Positions 43,161-51,412 of a stretch of DNA of 64,000 bases are shown piece by piece. Position 1 is the first letter of the stretch. Every line of letters begins with the position of its first letter. A model generated the notes under the pieces. It was not told the origin of the DNA, searched no databases, and was given only the letters and a program-made list of their open reading frames with translations. The translations under genes were made by a program, and so were the position numbers. The stretch comes from Streptomyces sp. NBC_01429 (GTDB taxonomy: Bacteria > Actinomycetota > Actinomycetes > Streptomycetales > Streptomycetaceae): assembly GCF_036231945.1 (NCBI RefSeq), contig NZ_CP109599.1, forward strand, positions 992,001 through 1,056,000. The letters are read 5' to 3'.

Positions 43161-44144
43161 ATGACTCTCACTGGCACCGCGAAGGCGGGCGCGGCGAAGG
43201 CCGCGCCCGCGCCGCCGCCCGGACGCCCCGCGGGCCGGGCGTCCGCCGCGCGCCGCGCCTGGCGCGCCTTCTCGCCGTACGCCTACCTCGCCCCGTTCTT
43301 CACCCTGTTCGCGGCCTTCGGGCTCTTCCCGCTGCTCTACACCGCGTACGTCTCGCTCTACCGGGTGGAGCTCCAGACGCCCGGCGACCTGGAGTGGCGC
43401 GGCTTCGGCAACTACGCCTCGATCTTCGGTGACGAGTTCTTCTGGACCGCGCTGCGCAACACCTTCACCATCGGTGTGCTGTCGACCGTGCCGCAGCTGG
43501 TGATGGCGCTGGGGCTGGCGCATCTGCTCAACTACAAGCTGCGGGGCCGGACTTTCGTCCGTACGGCGATGCTGCTGCCGTACGCCACCTCGGTGGCCGC
43601 CGCCACCCTGGTCTTCGCCCAACTCTTCGGCCGCGACTTCGGGCTGATCAACTACGTGCTGGGGCTGGTGGGCATCAGCCCGGTGGACTGGCAGACCGGC
43701 ACGGTCGCCTCGCAGATCGCCGTCTCCTCCATCGTCGTCTGGCGCTGGACGGGGTACAACGCGCTGATCTACCTGGCGGGCATGCAGTCCATTCCGAGCG
43801 AGCTGTACGAGGCCGCCGAGGTCGACGGCGCCTCGCGCTGGCGGCAGTTCATCCATGTCACCCTGCCGGGGCTGCGGCCGACGATCGTCTTCACCGTCGT
43901 CGTCTCGACCATCGGCGCCACCCAGCTGTTCGGCGAGCCACTGCTGTTCGAGGGGTCCATCTCGGGCGGGATCTCGCACCAGTACCAGACGCTCGGCCTC
44001 TACATGTACGAGCAGGGCTGGGGCTTCTTCCATCTGGGCCGGGCCGCCGCGATCGCCTGGGTGATGTTCGTTCTGATCGTGCTGCTGGTCGGGGTCAACG
44101 CCCTGATCGCGCGGCGCCGTTCCCGCAAGGAGGCCGGCCGATGA
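43161..44144 (+). CDS. Sugar ABC transporter permease (CebF-like)
   Basis: A 327-residue permease of the MalF type with about six membrane segments from residue 40. The cytosolic ATPase-contact loop EAAEVDGASRWRQFIHVTLPGL lies near 213-234. The first 35 residues are Ala/Pro/Arg-rich. The ATG at 43161 lies 104 bases after the binding-protein stop. No ATPase gene is in the operon; such importers in streptomycetes usually borrow the shared MsiK ATPase. Confidence 0.92.
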   Translation: MTLTGTAKAGAAKAAPAPPPGRPAGRASAARRAWRAFSPYAYLAPFFTLFAAFGLFPLLYTAYVSLYRVELQTPGDLEWRGFGNYASIFGDEFFWTALRNTFTIGVLSTVPQLVMALGLAHLLNYKLRGRTFVRTAMLLPYATSVAAATLVFAQLFGRDFGLINYVLGLVGISPVDWQTGTVASQIAVSSIVVWRWTGYNALIYLAGMQSIPSELYEAAEVDGASRWRQFIHVTLPGLRPTIVFTVVVSTIGATQLFGEPLLFEGSISGGISHQYQTLGLYMYEQGWGFFHLGRAAAIAWVMFVLIVLLVGVNALIARRRSRKEAGR

Positions 44145-45052
44145 CCGCGCTCGCCGCACCGCCGACCCCGCCCACCGAGCCCGCCGGGGACACGGACCGG
44201 CCGAAGCCGCCCGGCCGCCGGAGCCGGGCCGGGCGCACCCAGCACGGCGGGAAGCTCTCGTATGTGATCCTGGCCGTCGCGCTGCTGTTCTCCGCGTTCC
44301 CGTTCTACTGGACGATCGTGGCGGCCAGCCGCTCCAACGCCGATCTGGCGAAGGTGCCGCCGAGTCTGCTGCCGGGACCGAACCTGATCGGCAACTTCGA
44401 GGCGGTGCTCGAACAGGCCGATATCGGCAAGGCGTTGCTCAACTCGCTGATCGTGTCGGGCTCGATCACGGTGGGTACGGTGCTGTGCTGCACCCTGGCC
44501 GGGTTCGCCTTCGCCAAGCTGCGCTTCCGGGGCCGGGGCGCGCTCCTCGCCATCACCATCGGCACCATGATGATCCCGCCGCAGCTCGGGGTCATTCCGC
44601 TGTTCATGCTGATCGCGGAGCTCCAGTGGGTGAACCAGCTCCAGGCCGTCATCCTGCCCGGACTGGTCTCCGCCTTCGGGGTGTTCTTCATGCGGCAGTA
44701 CCTGGTGCAGTCGCTGCCGGACGAGCTGATCGAGGCGGCGCGGGTGGACGGCGCCTCCACCGCGCGGATCTTCTGGTCGATCGTGGTGCCCATCGCCCGC
44801 CCGGGGATGGCCGTACTGGGCATGCTCACCTTCATGGCCGCGTGGAACGACTTCTTCTGGCCGATCATCGCGCTCTCCTCGCAGAACCCGACCGTTCAGG
44901 TGGCGCTGCGCCAGCTCGGCGGCGGCTATGTGCACGACCAGTCCGTGATCATGGCGGGCACGCTGCTCGGCACGCTGCCGGTACTGCTGGTCTTCGGGCT
45001 GCTCGGACGGCAGATCGTCGGCGGCATCATGCAGGGCGCCGTCAAGGGCTGA
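44141..45052 (+). CDS. Sugar ABC transporter permease (CebG-like)
   Basis: A 303-residue MalG-type permease with six membrane segments and the ATPase-contact loop EAARVDGASTARIFWSIVVPIARPG near 197-221. It overlaps the upstream permease by four bases (ATGA). Residues 1-40 are Pro/Arg-rich and probably cytosolic. With the preceding two proteins it forms the importer. Confidence 0.92.
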   Translation: MTALAAPPTPPTEPAGDTDRPKPPGRRSRAGRTQHGGKLSYVILAVALLFSAFPFYWTIVAASRSNADLAKVPPSLLPGPNLIGNFEAVLEQADIGKALLNSLIVSGSITVGTVLCCTLAGFAFAKLRFRGRGALLAITIGTMMIPPQLGVIPLFMLIAELQWVNQLQAVILPGLVSAFGVFFMRQYLVQSLPDELIEAARVDGASTARIFWSIVVPIARPGMAVLGMLTFMAAWNDFFWPIIALSSQNPTVQVALRQLGGGYVHDQSVIMAGTLLGTLPVLLVFGLLGRQIVGGIMQGAVKG

Positions 45053-45133
45053 GGGTCCGTCACCGCTCCGTCCCTGTTTCCCCCCTACGTTCCCGCCACT
45101 CGTTCCGCCTCTTCTCACAGGAGTTCCTTCCAC

Positions 45134-46558
45134 ATGACCGCTGTCGACGCACGTTCCCCGATCGCCACGGAGCTGCGCTTCCCGCGCGGTTTCCGCTGGG
45201 GGACCGCCACCGCCGCGTACCAGATCGAGGGCGCCGCCGCCGAGGACGGCCGTACCCCGTCCATCTGGGACACCTTCAGCCGCGTCCCCGGCCGGGTGCG
45301 CAACGGTGACACCGGCGACATCGCCGCCGACCACTACCACCGGCTGGACGAGGACATCGCGCTGCTCAAGGAGCTGGGCGTCACGGACTACCGCTTCTCG
45401 GTGGCCTGGCCGCGGGTCCAGCCGACGGGACGCGGACCGGCCGTGCAGCGGGGGCTGGACTTCTACCGGCGGCTGGTGGACGGGCTGCTCGCGGCGGACA
45501 TCACGCCGGTCGCCACCCTCTACCACTGGGATCTGCCCCAGGAGCTGGAAGACGCGGGCGGCTGGCCGCAGCGCGAGACGGCGCAGCGGTTCGCCGAGTA
45601 CGCGCGGATCACGGCCGAGGCGCTGGGCGACCGGGTGACGACGTGGACCACGCTCAACGAGCCCTGGTGCGCGGCGTTCCTCGGGTACGCGTCCGGCGTG
45701 CACGCCCCGGGCCGCACCGACCCGGCCGCCGCGCTGCGCGCCGCGCACCACTTCAATCTGGCGCACGGTCTGGCCACCCGGGCGCTGCGCGAGACGCTGC
45801 CGGCGAAGGCCGAGGTCTCGCTGACCCTGAATCTGCACTCGCTGCGTCCGCTGACGGACTCGGCGGCGGACCTGGACGCGGTGCGCAGGATCGACGCGGT
45901 GGGGAACCGGATCTTCCTCGATCCGGTGTTCCACGGGCGGCTGCCGGAGGACCTGGTCGAGGACACCGCCTCGGTGACGGACTGGTCGTTCGTGCGGGAC
46001 GGCGATCTGGAGACGATCTCGGCGCCCATCGACTCGCTGGGGATCAACTACTACTCCCCCACGGTCGTCGCGGCGGCCTCCCCCGGCGAGCCCGCCGGGG
46101 ACACGGAGGAGGCGTCGCCGTGGCCGGGCGCGGAGGGCCGCGTGCGCTTCCTCCCCGCGCCGGGTCCGCGCACCGCGATGGACTGGCCGGTCGACGCGGA
46201 CGGGCTGTACGAGCTGCTGACGCGGCTGCGCGACGAGCTGCCCGGCACCCCGCTGATGGTCACGGAGAACGGGGCCGCTTACGACGACTACGCCGACCCG
46301 TCCGGCGCGGTCCACGACCCGGAGCGGGTGGAGTATCTGCGCGGGCATCTGACCGCCGTCCACCGGGCGATCGGCGACGGCGCGCCGGTGCGCGGCTATT
46401 TCCTGTGGTCGCTGCTGGACAACTTCGAGTGGGCGTACGGGTACAGCAAGCGGTTCGGCATCGTGCACGTCGACTTCGCGACGCAGCGCCGCACGGTCAA
46501 GGACAGCGCGCGCTGGTACGCGGAGGTCGTCGGCCGCGGCGGTCTCGGTCTCGGCTGA
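45134..46558 (+). CDS. GH1 beta-glucosidase (BglC-like)
   Basis: A 474-residue intracellular glycoside hydrolase family 1 enzyme with no signal peptide. The acid/base is Glu176 (TLNEPW), the nucleophile Glu378 (VTENG), and the N-terminal signature [14 protein letters not shown] is intact. It should hydrolyse imported beta-linked glucose oligomers to glucose. It follows the permeases at 81 bases on the same strand and closes the operon. In the cellobiose system the equivalent enzyme is BglC; here laminaribiose is an equally likely substrate. Confidence 0.93.
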   Translation: MTAVDARSPIATELRFPRGFRWGTATAAYQIEGAAAEDGRTPSIWDTFSRVPGRVRNGDTGDIAADHYHRLDEDIALLKELGVTDYRFSVAWPRVQPTGRGPAVQRGLDFYRRLVDGLLAADITPVATLYHWDLPQELEDAGGWPQRETAQRFAEYARITAEALGDRVTTWTTLNEPWCAAFLGYASGVHAPGRTDPAAALRAAHHFNLAHGLATRALRETLPAKAEVSLTLNLHSLRPLTDSAADLDAVRRIDAVGNRIFLDPVFHGRLPEDLVEDTASVTDWSFVRDGDLETISAPIDSLGINYYSPTVVAAASPGEPAGDTEEASPWPGAEGRVRFLPAPGPRTAMDWPVDADGLYELLTRLRDELPGTPLMVTENGAAYDDYADPSGAVHDPERVEYLRGHLTAVHRAIGDGAPVRGYFLWSLLDNFEWAYGYSKRFGIVHVDFATQRRTVKDSARWYAEVVGRGGLGLG

Positions 46559-46583
46559 CGAGTCGCGCGTACCGGAATGGCCG

Positions 46584-46622
46584 GGCGGCGCGGACCGGTG
46601 CTCAGCCCCGGTCCGGGCCGCC
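46584..46622. terminator. Bidirectional terminator between bglC-like and MFS genes
   Basis: GGCGGCGCGGACCGG and CCGGTCCGGGCCGCC pair over 15 positions with one mismatch around a 9-base loop, spanning the end of the convergent MFS gene (stop at 46602). It can serve both genes. Confidence 0.6.
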
Positions 46623-48236
46623 CTGGCCGTCGGGGCCACCCGGGTCCTGGTGGTGCGGGGCCCGGGGGTGGCGCAGCCGTAGCCAGACGTCCCTGGCCCG
46701 GCGCCCCGCCTCCGTACGGCTGTGCGCGACGAGCCGGCGGGCCTGTTCCTCGTCCTCCACCATCGGCCCGGAGCCGCGCAGCGGCCTGCCGGCGGTCTCG
46801 TGCAGGAAGAGGGTGGAGACGAAGCCGATGACGCCCGCGACCATCAGGTAGTACGCGGGCACCATGTCGTTGCCGGTCAGTTCCACCAGGCCGGACGCGA
46901 ACAGCGGTGTCGTACCGCCGAAGAGCGATACGGAGATGTTGAAGGAGATCGACAGGGCGCCGTAGCGCAGCCGGGTGGGGAAGAGCGCGGGCAGGGTGGA
47001 CGCGGACGTACCGGCGAAGGACACCAGGAGCAGCCCGAGGATCAGGCAGCCGAGGGCCGACAGCACGATGCCGCCGGTGCGGATCAGCAGGAACGCGGGT
47101 ACGGACAGCACGACCAGCGCGATACTGCCCGCCATGAAGACGGGGCGCCGGCCCCACCGGTCGGAGGTGCGGCCCACGGTGGTGATGGTGAGGACGACCA
47201 CGACCATCGTCCCGAGCACCAGCAGCTGGGCGGTGAGGGCTTCCTGGCCGACGGTCTCGGTCATGTAGGTGGGCAGGTACGAGGTCACCATGTAGTTGGT
47301 GACGTTGTAGAGCAGGACCAGTCCCATGCAGATCAGCACGGCCTGCCAGTGCCGGGTGAAGATCTCTTTGAGCCGCCCCTTGCCGGACTGCCGGGCCTCC
47401 TCGACCGGGTCCTGGTCCGGGCCGCTCTGCCGCGCGCGCAGCTCGGCCTGTTCGCTCTCCTTCTGGAAGGCGGGGGTCTCCTCCAGCCGCAGCCGCATGT
47501 AGAGGCCGATCAGCCCCAGTGGTCCCGCCACCAGGAACGGCAGGCGCCAGCCCCAGTCCACCATGCCGTCCTCGCCGAGGAGGGCCGTGAGCAGGGTGAC
47601 GATGCCGGAGCCGAGCGAGTAGCCGACGAAGGTGCCGAAGTCGAGCCAGCTGCCGAGGAATCCGCGCCGCTTGTCCGGTGCGTACTCGGCGATGTACGTG
47701 GTGGCGCCCGCGTACTCGCCGCCGGTGGAGAAGCCCTGGACGAGGCGGCAGAGCAGCAGCAGGAGCGGCGCGGCGAAGCCGATGGTGCCGTAGCCGGGCA
47801 GGAAGCCGACGGCGAACGTACTGATCGCCATCATGATCATGGTGGCGGCGAGTACGCGTTTACGGCCGATGCGGTCGCCGAGCGGGCCGAAGACCAGGCC
47901 GCCGAGGGGCCGGACCAGGAAGGCCGCGGCGAAGGTGGCGAAGGTGGAGACCACCTGGGTCCCCGGTGAGCTGGAGGGGAAGAAGACCTTGCCGAGGGTG
48001 CCCGCCAGGTAGGCGTACACCCCGAAGTCGAACCACTCCATGGTGTTGCCCAGAGCGGCCGCGGAGACCGCCCGGCGCACCTCGGGCTTGTCGGTGACCG
48101 TGACGTCGTCGGCGCTGAGGGGCTCCTTGCGGCGGCGCAGCAGGATCCGGAGCAGCCGGTCGTTGGCGGGGGCGCCGCCGCGGCCGGGCTTCCCGCTCCG
48201 TCGGGGGTTCGGTGACTTCGGTCGTGCAGCACTCAT
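46602..48236 (-). CDS. MFS transporter, metabolite:H+ symporter family (ProP-like)
   Basis: A 544-residue 12-helix transporter of the MHS subfamily. The signature GNTMEWFDFGVYAYLAG near 63-79, the loop RPLGGLVFGPLGDRIGRKR near 108-126 and GFSTGGEYAGA near 168-178 match ProP-type symporters. There is a long basic N-terminal tail (about 1-55) and a charged C-terminal tail. Family members carry betaine, proline, citrate, alpha-ketoglutarate or aromatic acids. It is divergent from a second MHS transporter next to quinate genes, so an organic acid is plausible, but ProP-like osmolyte uptake fits its sequence best. Confidence 0.88.
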   Translation of the reverse strand: MSAARPKSPNPRRSGKPGRGGAPANDRLLRILLRRRKEPLSADDVTVTDKPEVRRAVSAAALGNTMEWFDFGVYAYLAGTLGKVFFPSSSPGTQVVSTFATFAAAFLVRPLGGLVFGPLGDRIGRKRVLAATMIMMAISTFAVGFLPGYGTIGFAAPLLLLLCRLVQGFSTGGEYAGATTYIAEYAPDKRRGFLGSWLDFGTFVGYSLGSGIVTLLTALLGEDGMVDWGWRLPFLVAGPLGLIGLYMRLRLEETPAFQKESEQAELRARQSGPDQDPVEEARQSGKGRLKEIFTRHWQAVLICMGLVLLYNVTNYMVTSYLPTYMTETVGQEALTAQLLVLGTMVVVVLTITTVGRTSDRWGRRPVFMAGSIALVVLSVPAFLLIRTGGIVLSALGCLILGLLLVSFAGTSASTLPALFPTRLRYGALSISFNISVSLFGGTTPLFASGLVELTGNDMVPAYYLMVAGVIGFVSTLFLHETAGRPLRGSGPMVEDEEQARRLVAHSRTEAGRRARDVWLRLRHPRAPHHQDPGGPDGQGGPDRG

Positions 48237-48539
48237 GTGACACCGTCCACGGGCAGGGCAGGAACTGGAACATTATTCCCGTTGAGTGATCAGTCCGGCG
48301 AAAGCGGGACGTACGGGCATCGCGTGTCGTGCGGGACGCGACGGGCAGCCAAGCGCCACCGCGCCTTCGGGAGAGGTTTCCGCGCGATGTCTTGACAGTT
48401 TCCGGTGCCGGTCCGAGGATCCTGCTCAACGTAATTAACTATCCAGTGCGTTAATTAGCGCGTCTTTCGTGCCGAGCGCCCTCGCGCACCGGGCGCTCTG
48501 CGCCGCCTCCCCGTCCCGTCCCCCCTCTGAGGAGCCCGC
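48237..48539. other. Divergent control region of the two MHS transporters
   Basis: This 303-base region holds a plus-strand promoter TTGACA (48393-48398), 17 bases, GAGGAT (48416-48421), followed by the AT-rich inverted repeat at 48432-48457. On the minus side an AT-rich patch GGAACATTATTCC near 48270 could hold the promoter of the ProP-like gene. No gene is visible. Confidence 0.55.
48432..48457. promoter_or_regulatory. Inverted repeat TAATTAAC-N10-GTTAATTA, candidate operator of the quinate/shikimate operon
   Basis: A perfect 8-10-8 inverted repeat, strikingly AT-rich, just downstream of the TTGACA/GAGGAT promoter at about +4 to +30. This position is ideal for a repressor. The TetR protein encoded at 53348 is the nearest candidate; no second copy was seen before that gene. 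Confidence 0.6.
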
Positions 48540-49949
48540 GTGTCCGCACACTCGCCCGACGCCTCGCGACCGGCACCGGCAGCCCCGCAGGGCAAGCCCC
48601 GCAAGGCGGCCGTGGCCGCCTGGATCGGCAGCGCCCTGGAGTACTACGACTTCTTCATCTACGGCAGCGCCGCGGCCCTGATCTTCCCCAAGGTCTTCTT
48701 CAACCCGGACCACCCCGCGACCGCGACTCTCATCTCGCTGGGCACCTTCGGAGTGGCGTACGCGACCCGGCCGCTCGGCGCGCTGTTCCTCGGCCACATC
48801 GGCGACCGGCTCGGCCGGCGCCGGGTGATGGTCCTGACCCTGATCCTGATGGGCATCTCGACGTTCCTCATCGGCGTTCTGCCCACCTACGACCAGATCG
48901 GGGCCGCCGCGCCCGTCCTGCTGGTCCTGATGCGCATGCTCCAGGGGATCTCGGCCGCGGGCGAGCAGGCCGGCGCCAGCTCGATGACGCTGGAACACGC
49001 CCCCGAGGACCGGCGCGGGTACTACTCCAGCTTCACCCTGAACGGAACCCAGGCGGGTCAGATCCTCGCCACCCTGATCTTCATCCCGGTCGCCGCGCTC
49101 CCCGACGACCAGCTCTACACCTGGGGCTGGCGGATCCCGTTCCTGCTGAGCGCCCTCGTCGCGGTGGCCGGGTATCTCATCCGGCGCAATCTGGAGGAGA
49201 CCCCCGTCTTCCAGCGCGAGCGCGAGTCGGCGGCCCGGACGCGGGCCGAGCTGCCGCTGGTCCATCTGCTGCGCAACCACTGGGCCGATGTGCTGCGCGT
49301 CGTCGCGGCGGCCACGATCGCGACCGTCTCCACGATCTTCACCGTCTGGGCCCTCTCGTACGCGACCAGTGACGCCGTCGGCATGGGCAGGACGGCCATG
49401 CTGTGGGTCGGGGTGAGCGCCAACGCCGTGGCCCTGCTGGCCATCCCGCTCTGGGCGCGGCTCTCGGACCGGATCGGCCGCAAGCCCGTCTTCCTCATCG
49501 GTTCGCTCGGCTCCGGAGTGATGGTCTTCGTCTATCTGTGGGCGATCTCGACCGGCTCCTATCCGCTGGTGCTCCTCGCGGGCATCGTGTTCTTCGGCGT
49601 CGTCTACAGCGCGGCCAACGGCATCTGGCCGTCCCTGTACGGGGAGATGTTCTCCACCCGGGTCCGGCTCTCGGGCATGGCGATCGGTACCCAGATCGGC
49701 TTCGCGGTCGCCGGATTCGCCGTGAGCTTCGCGGCGCGGATCGCCGGCCCCGACGGGGACAACTGGGTGGGGGTAGGGATCTTCACCGCCGTCTTCTGCG
49801 CGCTCAGCTCGCTGGCCGTGGTGACCGGCCGGGAGACTCATCGAGTGCCCACCGCGGAACTCGGCGTCAGGAGCGACCCGGCGGACGGGGACGGCGGGGA
49901 CGGCCGGACCCCGTCCGGGAGCGACACCCCGCGCTCCGTACGCGCCTGA
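48540..49949 (+). CDS. MFS transporter, MHS family (probable quinate/shikimate permease)
   Basis: A 469-residue 12-helix symporter with the MHS signature [22 protein letters not shown] near 26-47, [16 protein letters not shown] near 80-95 and [15 protein letters not shown] near 140-154. It begins with GTG at 48540, supported by GAGGAG. It heads the quinate/shikimate operon, as the uptake gene qsuA does in Corynebacterium, so uptake of quinate or shikimate is the best guess. A perfect hairpin follows its stop. Confidence 0.88.
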   Translation: MSAHSPDASRPAPAAPQGKPRKAAVAAWIGSALEYYDFFIYGSAAALIFPKVFFNPDHPATATLISLGTFGVAYATRPLGALFLGHIGDRLGRRRVMVLTLILMGISTFLIGVLPTYDQIGAAAPVLLVLMRMLQGISAAGEQAGASSMTLEHAPEDRRGYYSSFTLNGTQAGQILATLIFIPVAALPDDQLYTWGWRIPFLLSALVAVAGYLIRRNLEETPVFQRERESAARTRAELPLVHLLRNHWADVLRVVAAATIATVSTIFTVWALSYATSDAVGMGRTAMLWVGVSANAVALLAIPLWARLSDRIGRKPVFLIGSLGSGVMVFVYLWAISTGSYPLVLLAGIVFFGVVYSAANGIWPSLYGEMFSTRVRLSGMAIGTQIGFAVAGFAVSFAARIAGPDGDNWVGVGIFTAVFCALSSLAVVTGRETHRVPTAELGVRSDPADGDGGDGRTPSGSDTPRSVRA

Positions 49950-49998
49950 CCGGGCGGGCCGGCCCCGCGCCCGACCCGGCCGGGGCCGGCCCGCCCGG
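49950..49998 (+). terminator. Perfect 17-bp hairpin between the MFS gene and aroQ
   Basis: CCGGGCGGGCCGGCCCC and GGGGCCGGCCCGCCCGG pair completely around a 15-base loop, starting one base after the transporter stop. It is followed by aroQ on the same strand without a clear new promoter, so it probably acts as a partial terminator or mRNA processing/stability element. Confidence 0.65.
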
Positions 49999-50064
49999 AC
50001 CGGCCCCCCGTTCGCGGACCGAACATCCCGGCCCGCCCACTCCCCCTCACCGGAAAGATCACCG

Positions 50065-50535
50065 ATGACTGACCCGTCCGACCGCTCCACGGCCCGCCCC
50101 GTCCTCGTACTGAACGGCCCCAATCTCAACCTCCTCGGGGTGCGGGAGCCCGAGGTGTACGGCAAGGAGACCCTCGCCGACATCGAGGCGCTGTGCCACG
50201 CCACCGCGACCGAACACGGCCTGCGGGCCGACTTCCGGCAGAGCAACCACGAGGGGGTGCTGATCGACGCCGTGCAGGAGGCCCGTACCGCGCACCGGGG
50301 CATCCTCATCAACCCGGCCGGCTACAGCCACACCTCGGTGGCGCTGCGCGACGCGCTCGCCGCTTCGGACCTCCCGGTCGTGGAGGTCCATCTGTCGAAC
50401 ATCCACACCCGCGAGCCGTTCCGGCACTTCTCGTACGTCTCGGCCGTCGCCTCCACCGTGATCTGCGGGGCGGGCGCGTACGGCTACGCGCTGGGACTGG
50501 CGCAGCTGGCCCGGCTGACGGCGGTGGTCCGATGA
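50065..50535 (+). CDS. aroQ: Type II 3-dehydroquinate dehydratase
   Basis: A 156-residue dodecamer-forming enzyme that interconverts 3-dehydroquinate and 3-dehydroshikimate. The motifs [17 protein letters not shown] (active-site Arg and Tyr), [12 protein letters not shown] and [16 protein letters not shown] are complete. In this operon it probably works in the catabolic direction (QsuC role). The ATG at 50065 is followed by overlap with the dehydrogenase gene at the 3' end (ATGA). Confidence 0.95.
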   Translation: MTDPSDRSTARPVLVLNGPNLNLLGVREPEVYGKETLADIEALCHATATEHGLRADFRQSNHEGVLIDAVQEARTAHRGILINPAGYSHTSVALRDALAASDLPVVEVHLSNIHTREPFRHFSYVSAVASTVICGAGAYGYALGLAQLARLTAVVR

Positions 50536-51401
50536 CCGGCGCCTCGTACCTCACCGGTCTGATCGGGGCGGGCATCGGCCCCTCGCTCAGCCCCGCTCTG
50601 CACGAGCGGGAGGCGGACCGGCACGGACTGCGGCTGCTCTACCGCGTCATCGACATCGACCGGCTGGGGGTGGGGCCCGAGGCGGTCGGTGAACTGGTGC
50701 GGTCCGCGGGCGCGCTCGGGTTCGACGGGCTGAACATCACGCACCCCTGCAAGCAGCTGGTGATCGGGCATCTGGACGAGCTGTCCCCGGGGGCGGCGGC
50801 GCTCGGCGCGGTCAACACCGTCGTCTTCCGGGACGGGCGGACCATCGGGCACAACACCGATGTCACCGGCTTCGCGCAGTCCTTCGCCCGGGGGCTGCCC
50901 GGGGTCCCCACCGGCCGGGTGGTCCAGCTCGGCGCGGGCGGGGCCGGGGCAGCCGTCGCGCACGCGCTGCTCACCCTCGGCACCGACCGGCTCGCGCTCG
51001 CCGACACCGACCACGCCCGCGCGGTGGCCCTCGCCGACGCGCTGAACGCGCACTTCGGGCCCGGCCGCGCGAGCGCCCTCGCCGGCCGCGACCTGGCCGG
51101 GCGGCTCGCCCGCGCCGACGGCCTCGTCCACGCGACGCCCACCGGCATGGCCGGCCACCCCGGGCTGCCGCTGCCCGCCGGACTGCTGCGGCCGGGGCTG
51201 TGGGTCGCCGAGGTGGTCTACCGGCCGCTCGACACCGAACTCGTGCGGCTGGCCCGCGATCTGGGCTGCCCCACCCTCGACGGCGGCGCCATGGCGGTCT
51301 TCCAGGCCGCCGACGCGTTCCGGCTGTTCACCGGCCTGGAGCCGCACCCCGACCTGATGCTCGACGACTTCGCCGACCTCGTCGGCGCCCCCACCCCGTG
51401 A
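50532..51401 (+). CDS. Quinate/shikimate dehydrogenase (QsuD-like)
   Basis: A 289-residue AroE-family enzyme. The substrate loop [16 protein letters not shown], catalytic Lys in NITHPCKQ, Asp in HNTDVTGF and nucleotide motif GAGGAG near 137 are intact. The PALHEREA and NITHPCKQ forms match NAD-dependent quinate/shikimate dehydrogenases rather than biosynthetic AroE. It would oxidise quinate to 3-dehydroquinate or shikimate to 3-dehydroshikimate. It overlaps aroQ by four bases, and its stop abuts the start region of the dehydratase. Confidence 0.9.
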   Translation: MTGASYLTGLIGAGIGPSLSPALHEREADRHGLRLLYRVIDIDRLGVGPEAVGELVRSAGALGFDGLNITHPCKQLVIGHLDELSPGAAALGAVNTVVFRDGRTIGHNTDVTGFAQSFARGLPGVPTGRVVQLGAGGAGAAVAHALLTLGTDRLALADTDHARAVALADALNAHFGPGRASALAGRDLAGRLARADGLVHATPTGMAGHPGLPLPAGLLRPGLWVAEVVYRPLDTELVRLARDLGCPTLDGGAMAVFQAADAFRLFTGLEPHPDLMLDDFADLVGAPTP

Positions 51402-51412
51402 GGAAGACCGCC

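Noticed and set aside
44000..46639. 879-codon minus-strand open frame
   Set aside because: Antisense to the permease and GH1 genes, Arg/His/Gly-rich and without domains.
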